A stretch of DNA of 64,000 nucleotides from Candidatus Omnitrophota bacterium (GTDB lineage: Bacteria > Omnitrophota > Omnitrophia > Omnitrophales > Aquincolibacteriaceae), in contig CAIJHQ010000053.1 in NCBI GenBank assembly GCA_903820505.1, forward strand, positions 50,962 through 114,961. Reading direction: 5' to 3'. Of this stretch, positions 55,310 to 63,856 are shown piece by piece. Every line of letters starts with the position of its first letter. The first letter of the stretch is position 1. The notes beneath the pieces are model-generated. The model saw nothing but the letters and a program-made list of their open reading frames with translations. It searched no databases and was not told the DNA's origin. The translations under genes were made by a program, and so were the position numbers.

Positions 55310-55678
55310 ATGTTGAAGAATCAAAAAGGTTTTACGTTGATCGAATTGATCATGGTGATCGTGCTTTTGGGGATCCTGGCGATTGTGGCCATTCCGAAAT
55401 ACTACGATCTTCAGACCGATGCTAAGACCGCCGCCGAAAAAGGGGTCGTGGGCGCGGTCCGGTCCGGCATATACACGTATTTCGCCAAGAACAAGGCCTA
55501 TCCGGCGAGTTTGGATGGATATGCCGCCGGTGCCTGCTCGGCTACGGTCAAATGTTTTGACACCGTGCTGGACCAGGGTGGCGTTCAGCAGGATTGGACT
55601 AAGGCAAGCGCGACGACGTATACCGGTCCTGCGGGAACCACTTATACGTACACGGCCTTGACCGGTGCCTTTGTTTAA
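55310..55678 (+). CDS. type IV major pilin, copy 2
   Basis: 122 residues from ATG 55310. Nearly identical to copy 1 through the helix and the TYFAKNKAYPA segment; the region between is GYAAGACSATVKCFDTVLD. Same prepilin cleavage (KGFTLIELIM) and the same cysteine pair. A recent duplicate, in tandem with AAGGAG before the start. Confidence 0.93.
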   Translation: MLKNQKGFTLIELIMVIVLLGILAIVAIPKYYDLQTDAKTAAEKGVVGAVRSGIYTYFAKNKAYPASLDGYAAGACSATVKCFDTVLDQGGVQQDWTKASATTYTGPAGTTYTYTALTGAFV

Positions 55679-55711
55679 TTCAGTGGTTAAATAGTGTAAA
55701 GGAGAAGCCTG

Positions 55712-56086
55712 ATGCTGAACGGACGCAGGGGTTTTACTTTGATCGAATTGGTCATGGTGATCGTGCTATTGGGGATCCTGGCGATCGTGGCCATTCCCAA
55801 ATATTATGATCTCCAGAACGATGCCCTGCTGGCCTCCGAAAAAGGCGTGTTGGGGGCGGTGAGGTCGGGGATCGTTACTTACTATTCGAAGTATAAGGCG
55901 TATCCGGCGACGTTGGATGGCTATGCCGCCGCCGCTTGTTCGGCGACGGTCAAATGTTTTGACACCGTGCTCGATCAGGGCGGTATCCAACAGGATTGGA
56001 CCAAGGTTTCCGGGAATTCCTATTCGGGGCCATCAGCGCCGACCACGACCTATGTCTACAACAACGTGGACGGATCTTTCGTCTGA
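55712..56086 (+). CDS. type IV major pilin, copy 3 (diverged)
   Basis: 124 residues. Same prepilin motif (RGFTLIELVMVIVLLGILA) and cysteine pair, but the body differs (NDALLASEKGVLGAV, TYYSKYKAYPATLDGY, SGPSAPTTTYVYNN). Followed within 30 bases by a GC-rich hairpin and T-run. Likely an alternative or additional subunit. Confidence 0.92.
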   Translation: MLNGRRGFTLIELVMVIVLLGILAIVAIPKYYDLQNDALLASEKGVLGAVRSGIVTYYSKYKAYPATLDGYAAAACSATVKCFDTVLDQGGIQQDWTKVSGNSYSGPSAPTTTYVYNNVDGSFV

Positions 56087-56112
56087 TCCGTTGGTGATCG
56101 AAGTTTTAACGG

Positions 56113-56142
56113 GGGCCGGCGTTCAATAGCGCCGGCCCTTTT
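56113..56142 (+). terminator. rho-independent terminator after the pilins
   Basis: GGGCCGGCG, 8-base loop, CGCCGGCCC, then TTTTG. Four T only, so partial read-through is likely. This would keep pilin mRNA abundant and lower expression of the downstream minor pilins. Confidence 0.75.
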
Positions 56143-56146
56143 GCTT

Positions 56147-57250
56147 ATGGGGGGCTTGTTGAACCGCAAGGGTTTTGCTCTCGCGACCGTTCTGCTGATC
56201 GTTATCATTGTTCCCATCGCCGTGTTCGGGATCACTTTCTTCATTACGAATACGATTACCCGTCATGACGCGCAGAACCGGAACATGAAAGCCCTGTACC
56301 TTGCGGAAGCCGGCATTCAGAGGGCCATTTTCAATATCACATCGACCGGTTTGCCGCTTCCCGTCTCGGATTGGGATGCCAATAACACGATCGACGTGAC
56401 GCTCGTGGCCAGCTGTTCCAATATTTTTCAACTAAAATCGATCGGCACCTCGATCTCCTCCGGTAACTCGATCTCCCGCACGGTGTTCGCGCAATATGAT
56501 TCCTCCGCGGACAAGATCAACCTCTATCTCGAGGGCGACGGCACGGGCGTTATGCCTCCGACCTGTTGCGGCGAGGTTTGGTGGCCCTTCAGTGAGGGAG
56601 CCGGTTATACGACGGGAGCCGCGCCCTATCAGGGGACTTTGACGCCTTCGAATGCCACGGGGCCCGCTTGGGTGGCTGATCGCAAGGCTGTAGCGGCACA
56701 GGCGCTAAATTTTAATTCGGGCGGCACCACCAATTACGTGATCGTTAACGATTTTGCCAATTCGGCGCTGGACCTGATCACGGAAGGGACGATCACGGCC
56801 TGGATCTACCTCCCGAGCACAACCCCGGTCACGACCGACAAACTCGGGATCGTTGTCAAAGGGAATTCGACGACGAATCAGCCTTATGGGCTTGTCATTC
56901 ACTACCAGAACGCCAATTATCGCACTATTGGGCTCGTACTTCGTTCCTCGAATAATGGGACCCAGCGTGTGTTGAACGGCCCTAATAACAGCGGTATGGC
57001 GTATAACACTTGGTACCATGTTGCCGGAAGTTGGGGGCCTCTCGGCTTTCGTATTTACATAAACGGCGCTCTCATTGCTTCAAATGGAACGGTTTATTCT
57101 TCCTATGTCAACAATGGCGCGCTGACGATCGGTGTGCAGGCGACCAACCAGGCCGGCACCCGGTTCCGGGGGCGGATCGACGAAGTCCATGTTTATGCGT
57201 GCCAAAAATCCAATACGGAAATCCTGAATGAGTACAATGCGACGAGATAA
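56147..57250 (+). CDS. PilX-like minor pilin with C-terminal LamG-like lectin domain
   Basis: 367 residues from ATG 56147 (TTG 56159 is an alternative close to the cleavage site). The N-terminus is a prepilin of the PilX type: RKGFALATVLLIVIIVP and MKALYLAEAGIQRAIFN. Residues about 145-365 resemble a LamG/concanavalin-like sandwich: GTITAWIYLP, YGLVIHYQNANY, NTWYHVAGSWG, FRIYINGALIAS and FRGRIDEVHVYACQKSNTEI. Pilus tips made of PilX-type proteins are displayed first, so this may be a tip adhesin for glycans or proteins (inference). Ends overlapping the next gene. Confidence 0.85.
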   Translation: MGGLLNRKGFALATVLLIVIIVPIAVFGITFFITNTITRHDAQNRNMKALYLAEAGIQRAIFNITSTGLPLPVSDWDANNTIDVTLVASCSNIFQLKSIGTSISSGNSISRTVFAQYDSSADKINLYLEGDGTGVMPPTCCGEVWWPFSEGAGYTTGAAPYQGTLTPSNATGPAWVADRKAVAAQALNFNSGGTTNYVIVNDFANSALDLITEGTITAWIYLPSTTPVTTDKLGIVVKGNSTTNQPYGLVIHYQNANYRTIGLVLRSSNNGTQRVLNGPNNSGMAYNTWYHVAGSWGPLGFRIYINGALIASNGTVYSSYVNNGALTIGVQATNQAGTRFRGRIDEVHVYACQKSNTEILNEYNATR

Positions 57251-57623
57251 CAGATCCAAAGGCGTGACTCTGGTCGAGCTGGTGGTAGCGATCGTCATCC
57301 TGGTTTTGATCAGTATCCCGACGGGATTGATGATCGCTGAACAGATCCAGGGCATGGCGGCTTCTTCGGATATGACGGTCGCCGGGAACCTCGCACGTTA
57401 CGAAATGGAAAAACTTAACAATCTCCTATTCGCCAGCATCACGAGCGGTTCCTCCGCTTACCCGGGGTACGCGTATGACGTGGCGCGAACGGTTGTTACG
57501 ACCACGGGAGGGAACGGCGCGTTGCTGAAGGATATTACGATCACGGTCAGCCGGACCGGTGATCCGACCGCGATTGTGACCCTTTATTCCTCCATCGCTA
57601 ACAACGTAACCTATTCGCCATGA
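57228..57623 (+). CDS. PilV/GspI-type minor pilin
   Basis: 131 residues, prepilin motif SKGVTLVELVVAIVILVL with Val at mature position 1 and Glu5. A hydrophobic helix and about 85 residues of beta-type body. Overlaps the lectin pilin by 23 bases; ATG 57237 is another possible start. Part of a minor-pilin set that primes pilus assembly. Confidence 0.85.
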   Translation: MSTMRRDNRSKGVTLVELVVAIVILVLISIPTGLMIAEQIQGMAASSDMTVAGNLARYEMEKLNNLLFASITSGSSAYPGYAYDVARTVVTTTGGNGALLKDITITVSRTGDPTAIVTLYSSIANNVTYSP

Positions 57624-58177
57624 AGACCCGCCGGAGTCGTAGGGGTTTTACGCTGATCGAAATGGTCATGACGGTCCTGATCATCGGTATCCTCACGGTG
57701 GGGGCAGCGTATCTGATGCCGCAGGTGCTTAAGAATACGTTTTATTTGCCGAATCAGGTACAAGCGGACACGGCGGCGGCGAGCGCCCTGGAGATCATGG
57801 TCGAGGGCGATAAAGAAGCCTTCGGCTTGCGCTTCAGCGAGAACATTACTACGGCCAGCGGAAACACTGTGGCCTTCACAGACCAGAACGGCGTCGCCAT
57901 GCAGTTCCGGCTGGACGCCTCGGGAATGCTTTACAGGAAGATCGGTTCCGGGGCGGAGGCGGTGATCCCTTATTTTATGCCCGCGGACATGACCTTTGCG
58001 GGCGCGGGAGGTTCGTTATTTACCTATTACGACGCGGCCAATGGGGTTACGGCGGTGGTCGCCGATATACGGCGCGTCGATATTAATTTGATAGCGCAGG
58101 TCGGGACAGGCTCTTTCGACAAAATGGAAGGCAGGAGCCAGCAAAGCACGTCCATCAAAGTGAATAAATACAGCTAA
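57620..58177 (+). CDS. PilW/GspJ-type minor pilin
   Basis: 185 residues, prepilin motif RRGFTLIEMVMTVLIIGIL. The body contains a strand pattern (TVAFTDQNGVAMQFRLDASG ends in LYRKIGSG) typical of PilW/GspJ-like proteins. ATGA overlap with the gene before; ends 19 bases before pilM. Confidence 0.85.
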   Translation: MKTRRSRRGFTLIEMVMTVLIIGILTVGAAYLMPQVLKNTFYLPNQVQADTAAASALEIMVEGDKEAFGLRFSENITTASGNTVAFTDQNGVAMQFRLDASGMLYRKIGSGAEAVIPYFMPADMTFAGAGGSLFTYYDAANGVTAVVADIRRVDINLIAQVGTGSFDKMEGRSQQSTSIKVNKYS

Positions 58178-58196
58178 CCAGGTCAGGAAGCCGCTC

Positions 58197-59765
58197 ATGC
58201 CGTTCTTGTCCGTTGAGATCGAGACCCGTCGGGTCAGGATCGTTCTGCTGGAAAAAGAGGGCGGGTCGCTCGCGGTCCTCAAAGAGGCGGTCTCGGTCGT
58301 CCCTGTCGTGGAAGATCTCAGGGCCGCATGCAAGAAATTCCTTCTGGAATTCGTCAAGCAGAACCGGATCAAGACACGCAAGGTCCATCTCACGATCTCA
58401 AATCCCCATATCATCACCATCAAGAACGCTCTTCTGCCCGTCATGCCCGCCAAAGAGATCATTCCCGCGATTACCTGGATCGCCAGGGAAGAGGGTTCTG
58501 TGAACAACGATTGCCACTTCTTCAGTTATGAAATAGTGAAAGAATACGCGGACGACGACATGGCCAAGAACCTCGTCGCGGTCTATGCGATCGTCAATCG
58601 CAGGGAACTGGACCATTACTTAACGCTTCTGACCCGTTCGGGGTTCGAAGTGACGCAGGTCAGCGCCGAGCCTTTCGACTACTTGAGCATCCTCTCATGC
58701 TACGGGAGCGGAGCGGCTTCCCGGGCCGTCCTCGACGTCGGCTATGACCATTCGACGCTGGCGATTTACCGGAACGGAAAAATGTTCTTTATCCGCAACC
58801 TGGCTTTCTCGTTCACCAAGGTGAAGACGGTCCTGAACGATCCGCTGTTCCTGGGCGCGATGCACCGGAGTCCCGGAGCGGACGGGGAGATCGAAAAAGC
58901 GATCCGCTCGTTCGGGGTCTCGACCGATGTCGCCACGGCGGGGGACGGGGACAAACGGGGTCCGCAGTTCTTCGAGCTCATGCGGCCGCTGATGGAAGGA
59001 TTTGTCCGCGAGGTGCGTTACTCCCTGACGTACTTCATGAAGAATTTCAAGGAGGACATGCCGGCAATGCTCTATCTGGCCGGATACGGGGAAGAGTTCA
59101 GGGGCCTCGATCCTTTTCTCGCCAAGGAACTCGGCATGGAAACGGCGAAGCTTTTACTGCCGTCGAAGATCCAGTACAAGGCCGGGAACACGGAGGAGGA
59201 CCCGGGAGTGCTCAGCCAGTGCACCGGTGCCGTGGCCGGCGTTTTCGCGGGGAGCAACGCCCTGGATTTTACGCCGCTTGACTTCAAGAACCTGAAACTG
59301 GAATCGGTACAACGCAAAGTTCTTATGCTTGCCTCGGTGGCCCTTGTTGGTTTGCTGGCGATGGCGTTATTTTTCATGAAGATGCAAAGCTCCTCTTTTG
59401 AGAACCGCCTGAATGCCGGAAAGAGACAATTGCAGGTTCTCGGCAAAGTTTCGGACCTCTCTGCGGCGGCGTTCCCGAGGTATTATTTGGCGAGCGAGAT
59501 CGATCGCGCGACGGTGCCGGCGGACAAGTTGCTGCGCTTGCTGGGTTATCTTCTTCCCGAGAAAGTCGTCCTGAAGCGGTTCGTTCTGGATTCCTCGCAC
59601 CGGCGGATGGATCTGGAAGTGGCGGCGCTGCTCCCCGAGGCCAAAAAAGAGGCCGCGGTCCGGGATTTCGCGGAGCGTCTCAAAGAGACCTCGTTCTTTT
59701 CGACGGTCGGCATGCATCCCCAAGGCGAGTTCTACGGGATCGAGGGGGAATTTCGCGATGCATAG
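58197..59765 (+). CDS. PilM-PilN fusion (GspL-like pilus assembly protein)
   Basis: 522 residues. An actin-like PilM domain spans about 1-370 (LSVEIETRRVRIVLLE, AVLDVGYDHSTLAIYRNGKM). A membrane helix follows (about 372-395, LMLASVALVGLLAMALFFM), then a periplasmic part with PADKLLRLLGYLLPEKVVLKR and ETSFFSTVGMHPQGEF that recalls PilN. This combination has the topology of GspL. It would connect the cytosolic motor to PilO and the secretin. Overlaps pilO by eight bases. Confidence 0.83.
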   Translation: MPFLSVEIETRRVRIVLLEKEGGSLAVLKEAVSVVPVVEDLRAACKKFLLEFVKQNRIKTRKVHLTISNPHIITIKNALLPVMPAKEIIPAITWIAREEGSVNNDCHFFSYEIVKEYADDDMAKNLVAVYAIVNRRELDHYLTLLTRSGFEVTQVSAEPFDYLSILSCYGSGAASRAVLDVGYDHSTLAIYRNGKMFFIRNLAFSFTKVKTVLNDPLFLGAMHRSPGADGEIEKAIRSFGVSTDVATAGDGDKRGPQFFELMRPLMEGFVREVRYSLTYFMKNFKEDMPAMLYLAGYGEEFRGLDPFLAKELGMETAKLLLPSKIQYKAGNTEEDPGVLSQCTGAVAGVFAGSNALDFTPLDFKNLKLESVQRKVLMLASVALVGLLAMALFFMKMQSSSFENRLNAGKRQLQVLGKVSDLSAAAFPRYYLASEIDRATVPADKLLRLLGYLLPEKVVLKRFVLDSSHRRMDLEVAALLPEAKKEAAVRDFAERLKETSFFSTVGMHPQGEFYGIEGEFRDA

Positions 59766-60348
59766 GGTCCAAAAGCGCAAGGTCACGTTCGCCCAGGCTA
59801 TGATCTTCCTGTGGGCTGCCGGGTTGTTCTTCGGGGCGCTGCTTTTGTTGCGTTTTGTTTATGGGCCGCTGCATCGGGACCTTGTCGCGACCGAGGAAAA
59901 AGTTTTCTTCATCGAACGGCGGTTGAATTGGCTTAACGAGATCATCGCTTCGGCCAAGGATTCGGAACACGTGACGGGCCTTTTGGTGAAGGCAAAGCAG
60001 GAGCTCGGCCGGAAATTTCCGGAAACGGAGCAGCGGTCCCTGGCCATGATCTCGGAATATGCCAATAAGTTCCGGGTGCAGATGGTACAGATCCAGTTCG
60101 ACACGCCGCAGGTCTTTAAGGACAGCCGAGGGAAAAAGGTCGTCGCGGACCAAAAGACCTGTTTTTATGTGCATGCCGCAGTGAAGTTGAGGGCGGACTA
60201 CATGAATTTCGTGAAGTATCTTGAAGCCCTGAACAAGGTTTTACCGGCGTATTTGACACTGGAGAGGCTTGAGATCGTCGACCGTTCACCGGCGGTGCCG
60301 CGGCTTGAAGTGAACGCGGAACTGGCGCTGTATCTTCTGGAGCGATGA
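59758..60348 (+). CDS. PilO-like inner-membrane assembly protein
   Basis: 196 residues. A membrane helix (about 17-38) then a coiled segment (VATEEKVFFIERRLNWLNEI) and a ferredoxin-like periplasmic fold (YMNFVKYLEALNKVLPAYLTLERLEIVDRS). Typical PilO/GspM layout. Start lies inside the end of the PilM-PilN gene. Confidence 0.8.
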   Translation: MHRVQKRKVTFAQAMIFLWAAGLFFGALLLLRFVYGPLHRDLVATEEKVFFIERRLNWLNEIIASAKDSEHVTGLLVKAKQELGRKFPETEQRSLAMISEYANKFRVQMVQIQFDTPQVFKDSRGKKVVADQKTCFYVHAAVKLRADYMNFVKYLEALNKVLPAYLTLERLEIVDRSPAVPRLEVNAELALYLLER

Positions 60349-60824
60349 TGCGTAAAAAAGACACTATTGAACTCGTGATCACAGTGGCTTTGGGCGTCTT
60401 TCTGCTGATCATAAGCGTTGCCCTATACCATAGGACGAACACAAAACGGGCTTCAGTTCCCGCGAGTGCTGCGGGAACCGTCACGGCGGTCTCCGGGGCC
60501 GGGCCGTTGCCGGGGTACAGGCTCCGCCGGATGAAGGTGAGCGGCGTCGGTTTCATCAACCGGTTCGTCATGGCGACGTCGGTGCTGCCGCTTGAGCGCG
60601 ATCCGTTCACGGCCGGACAGTCCGGACCGCAGGACCCGAAGGCGGCCCTGTCCCTTGACGGTATCATGTGGAACGCGGAGAAACCTACCGCCATTATCGG
60701 CACCGCTTTTGTGAATGAGGGTGACGCGGTCGGGCGGTTTAAAGTGGTAAAGATTTACCCTACAAAGGTCGTTTTAAGAGAGGGAGATTCTGAGTTTGAA
60801 CTGTTTCTGAAAGGAAGTTCGTAA
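60345..60824 (+). CDS. PilP/GspC-like periplasmic connector
   Basis: 159 residues: an N-terminal helix (about 9-28), a linker and then LSLDGIMWNAEKPTAIIGTA and VGRFKVVKIYPTKVVLREGD, the strand pattern of GspC/PilP homology regions that contact the secretin. ATGA overlap with the previous gene and 85 bases before the secretin. Confidence 0.75.
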   Translation: MMRKKDTIELVITVALGVFLLIISVALYHRTNTKRASVPASAAGTVTAVSGAGPLPGYRLRRMKVSGVGFINRFVMATSVLPLERDPFTAGQSGPQDPKAALSLDGIMWNAEKPTAIIGTAFVNEGDAVGRFKVVKIYPTKVVLREGDSEFELFLKGSS

Positions 60825-60909
60825 GGCCGTATTATGTTGCCGGGCTTATGGTTACGGCGATACGGATGCTTCGCGTAATGATCAGGTGTTTGGCGTGAAC
60901 GGGGGAGTA

Positions 60910-62460
60910 ATGAAGGCCAGAGCTGTTTTTTTTATGACCGTATGGATCTCTTTGCTGGCGGTGCCTGGAGCATTCGCGGCCGAAACGTCCATGAGCAGTC
61001 TCAAATTCAAGGATACGGAAGTTGCCACCGTGCTTAAGGCCATCGAGAAGAAAGCCGAGCAGGAAGGGAAAAAGGTCAACATCGTGACGACGCCGGAAGT
61101 TTTCGGGCTTGTCACCGTGGACCTCGAGAACACGGACTGGAAAACGGCGCTGAAGATCATCCTGAAGATGTACGACCTGGGCTATACCCAGGAGGGCAAC
61201 GTCCTGACGGTCTCATCGCTTGAAAAGATCCAGACGGACCAGAAGAAGGAAGACGACGCGTTGTTCTCATCCGGCGGCACGAAGATCGAGGCATTCAAGC
61301 TGAAACATGTCGAAGCCGCCGATGTCGCGAAAATGATACAACCTTTTCTTTCCAAGAGCGGCAAATGTTCCGTGATGGATGTCGTGAACAAGCAGGGCTG
61401 GGGTTTTTCCGCGTCCACGAGCGGAATGATCAACACGCCCGACGCGAGCACGGGAAATTATAGCAATAATCAGCCGACAACGACCCAGAACACCACGAAG
61501 ATGACCCGCACCAAGATCCTGGCCGTTTCTGACACGCCGGCCGTGGTACGCCAGATCGCGAAACTTATCGAGGAAGTCGACGTCGCTCCCAAGCAAGTGC
61601 TGATCCGCGCCGTGCTGCTGGAGGTGACCAAGAAAAAGGTCTACGACCTCGGGCTTGACTTTGGGACGACCGATACCAAGGGGACTTCGGGATCCCTCAT
61701 GAACAAGGATTTTAATCTTGGGACGGCCAGCCGTTTTCCCTACATCCCGAGCGCTTTCAAACCCGTGGAAGGGACCGACGGTCTGATGAACCCGACAGAT
61801 TCGGGACTCAAATTCAATTTTTCAAAAGTGAACGGCACGCAGTTCGAAGTGCTCTTGCATGCGCTTCAGGAAGATGAAGACACCAACACTCTGTCCACGC
61901 CCACGATCATCACCATGGACGGCAGGGAGGCCACGATCCTCGTCGGCGAGCAATACCCGATCCTCGAGACTACTTCGAGCACGAACGTTAACAACACGGT
62001 CGGGGGCTCGCTGTCTTACTACCAGAATATCGGGATCCAGCTGCGCGTCGTGCCGCAGATCGTGGGCGAGAACGAGAATATGGTGAATCTGATCGTCCAC
62101 CCGACGGTTTCTAATCAGAACGGCACGGTGGATGTTAAGGGAGGGGACACGGGCGCCGCCATCATCGCCAAATATCCCATCATCGATACCCGTGAAGCCG
62201 AGACGCAGATGGTCGTGGATGACGGAGATACGGTGGTTCTCGGCGGATTGTTGAGTGACGCGAAGGCGAAGGAGGTCGGGGGGATCCCTTTCCTGAGCGA
62301 TATTCCATTTCTCGGAAAAATGTTTGACCGGCTCACGAAAAACGGCGATAAGACCGATCTGCTGATCTTTCTGACGGTCAAGATCGTCAGGCCGGTGAAC
62401 GTGATCCCCATGGACGTTTTGGACCGGACGAAGATCGACCAGGTCACAAAGGGAATATGA
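60910..62460 (+). CDS. pilQ: type IV pilus / type II secretin
   Basis: 516 residues from ATG 60910 (GTG starts upstream are alternatives). Signal peptide to AFAAETS. N-terminal secretin modules (SLKFKDTEVATVLKAIEKK, then a NolW-like KLKHVEAADVAKMIQPF), then the secretin barrel (VLLHALQEDEDTNTLSTPTI, GEQYPILET, YYQNIGIQLRVVPQI, GIPFLSDIPFLGKMFD). It forms the outer-membrane gate. Fewer N-domains than Pseudomonas PilQ; nearer to small GspD/PilQ types. Confidence 0.93.
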   Translation: MKARAVFFMTVWISLLAVPGAFAAETSMSSLKFKDTEVATVLKAIEKKAEQEGKKVNIVTTPEVFGLVTVDLENTDWKTALKIILKMYDLGYTQEGNVLTVSSLEKIQTDQKKEDDALFSSGGTKIEAFKLKHVEAADVAKMIQPFLSKSGKCSVMDVVNKQGWGFSASTSGMINTPDASTGNYSNNQPTTTQNTTKMTRTKILAVSDTPAVVRQIAKLIEEVDVAPKQVLIRAVLLEVTKKKVYDLGLDFGTTDTKGTSGSLMNKDFNLGTASRFPYIPSAFKPVEGTDGLMNPTDSGLKFNFSKVNGTQFEVLLHALQEDEDTNTLSTPTIITMDGREATILVGEQYPILETTSSTNVNNTVGGSLSYYQNIGIQLRVVPQIVGENENMVNLIVHPTVSNQNGTVDVKGGDTGAAIIAKYPIIDTREAETQMVVDDGDTVVLGGLLSDAKAKEVGGIPFLSDIPFLGKMFDRLTKNGDKTDLLIFLTVKIVRPVNVIPMDVLDRTKIDQVTKGI

Positions 62461-63260
62461 CGACACTTCAGGAGTTCTACGGATTCAGGACCCAGCCGTT
62501 CAACATCACGAGCGACGCCGAGATCTTTTTTGAGGGCCGCTCCCACCGGGAAGCGCTCGCCTCGCTCATCTACGGCATCGAAGAGCGCAAGGGAATGATC
62601 CTGATCACGGGGGAGGTGGGAACCGGCAAGACGACGCTCTGCAAGGCGCTGCTGGACCGCCTGCCGAAGAACGTGCGGACATCGCTTATCCTGAACCCCT
62701 ACTTCAGCGAAATGCAGCTTTTGCAGGCCATCGTGGAGGATTTCGGGCTTGTCGCGGACAGGAAGAACCGTCTGGACATCGTCAAAAAACTGGACGCTTT
62801 CCTGATCGAATCGACCCTCAACCAGGGCAACGCGGTCCTCGTGATCGATGAGGCGCAGAATCTGGAGCCTTATCAGCTCGAACAGGTACGTCTTTTGTCC
62901 AACCTGGAGACCAAGCACGGCAAGCTCCTTCAGATCGTGCTTGCCGGCCAGCCTGAATTGAAGGTCAAGCTCCAGCAATATAATCTGCGGCAGATCTACC
63001 AGCGGATCGTGATCAAGTACGAACTTCAGCCGTTTGACATGGAGGACACGAGGGCTTATGTCGATTTCCGTCTGGAACGCTCCGGAACGGCTGGCGTCAC
63101 GCTTCTTCCCGAATGCTATCAGGTCATCCAGGATTTTTCAAAAGGCATCCCGCGCCTCATCAACCTTCTCTGTGATCGCGCCCTGCTCCTCGGGTTCGTC
63201 CGCCAGCAGAAGGTCATCGGCCATGACATTTTGACCACTTCGATGGAAGAGATCCGATGA
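62457..63260 (+). CDS. ExeA/GspA-type AAA ATPase
   Basis: 267 residues. Walker A GEVGTGKT at 52-59, Walker B VLVIDEAQ (DEAQ 131-134), then GKGIPRLINLLCDRALL-like sensor 2. In Aeromonas, ExeA with ExeB places the secretin through the peptidoglycan. The usual C-terminal peptidoglycan-binding domain is absent. ATGA overlaps with the secretin and the next gene. Confidence 0.9.
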   Translation: MTTLQEFYGFRTQPFNITSDAEIFFEGRSHREALASLIYGIEERKGMILITGEVGTGKTTLCKALLDRLPKNVRTSLILNPYFSEMQLLQAIVEDFGLVADRKNRLDIVKKLDAFLIESTLNQGNAVLVIDEAQNLEPYQLEQVRLLSNLETKHGKLLQIVLAGQPELKVKLQQYNLRQIYQRIVIKYELQPFDMEDTRAYVDFRLERSGTAGVTLLPECYQVIQDFSKGIPRLINLLCDRALLLGFVRQQKVIGHDILTTSMEEIR

Positions 63261-63685
63261 GTATCGTCTATGAATATTTGAAGGAGATCCAGCAGCGGAA
63301 GGATCCGCCGGTCGTACAGAAGATCGTTCCTGTCCCAGAATTAAAAAAGGCGTTCAAGATCCCGTCAGCCGCCGTGGGAGTTTGGGTGCTCATCGGTCTT
63401 CTGGTCCTCGGGGCGGGTTATCTGATGATCTCGCGCGGGACCGGGCAGGCTGAGATCAATGTGTATAAGCCCAAACAAAAGCACACTGTGAAACGGGCGG
63501 TTGCCGACGCGGGCTATGTGCTCGAGGGCATTATCTACAATCCCGACCATCCCTTCGCGATCATCAACGGACAGATGCTCGAGAAGGACGGACAGATCGA
63601 CGATTTTGTGGTGACGTCGATCACGCCGAACACCGTTTCCCTCAAGAATACCAGAGACAACACGGGTCGCACGCTGCAGCTTTAA
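63257..63685 (+). CDS. GspB/ExeB-like protein
   Basis: 142 residues: a cytosolic start (MSIVYEYLKEIQQRKDP), one membrane helix (about 38-58) and a periplasmic GspB-like domain (YVLEGIIYNPDHPFAIINGQ and VTSITPNTVSLKNT). Partner of the ATPase before it. Last gene of the pilus/secretion cluster. Confidence 0.85.
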   Translation: MSIVYEYLKEIQQRKDPPVVQKIVPVPELKKAFKIPSAAVGVWVLIGLLVLGAGYLMISRGTGQAEINVYKPKQKHTVKRAVADAGYVLEGIIYNPDHPFAIINGQMLEKDGQIDDFVVTSITPNTVSLKNTRDNTGRTLQL

Positions 63686-63704
63686 TGCTCTCCCGACTTT
63701 TTCG

Positions 63705-63733
63705 TTGAAATTCCCCTAAGCGCGGTTTATGAT
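63705..63733 (+). promoter_or_regulatory. sigma-70 promoter for tRNA-Val
   Basis: TTGAAA (63705-63710), 17 bases, TATGAT (63728-63733), 30 bases before the mature tRNA start. Good match and spacing. Confidence 0.65.
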
Positions 63734-63763
63734 GTGCGTCCTTCCGGAACGGAATTACTCTGT

Positions 63764-63837
63764 GGGCAGTTAGTTCAGTTGGTTAGAACGCTTCCTTGAC
63801 ATGGAAGAGGTCAGAGGTTCGAGTCCTCTACTGCCCA
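63764..63837 (+). tRNA. tRNA-Val(GAC)
   Basis: 74 nt. Acceptor GGGCAGT/ACTGCCC, D-stem GTTC/GAAC, anticodon stem CTTCC/GGAAG with loop TTGACAT, T-arm AGAGG-TTCGAGT-CCTCT, discriminator A. CCA is not encoded. Anticodon GAC reads GUC and GUU. Confidence 0.97.
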
Positions 63838-63856
63838 GATCTCGATTCAAATTAAT

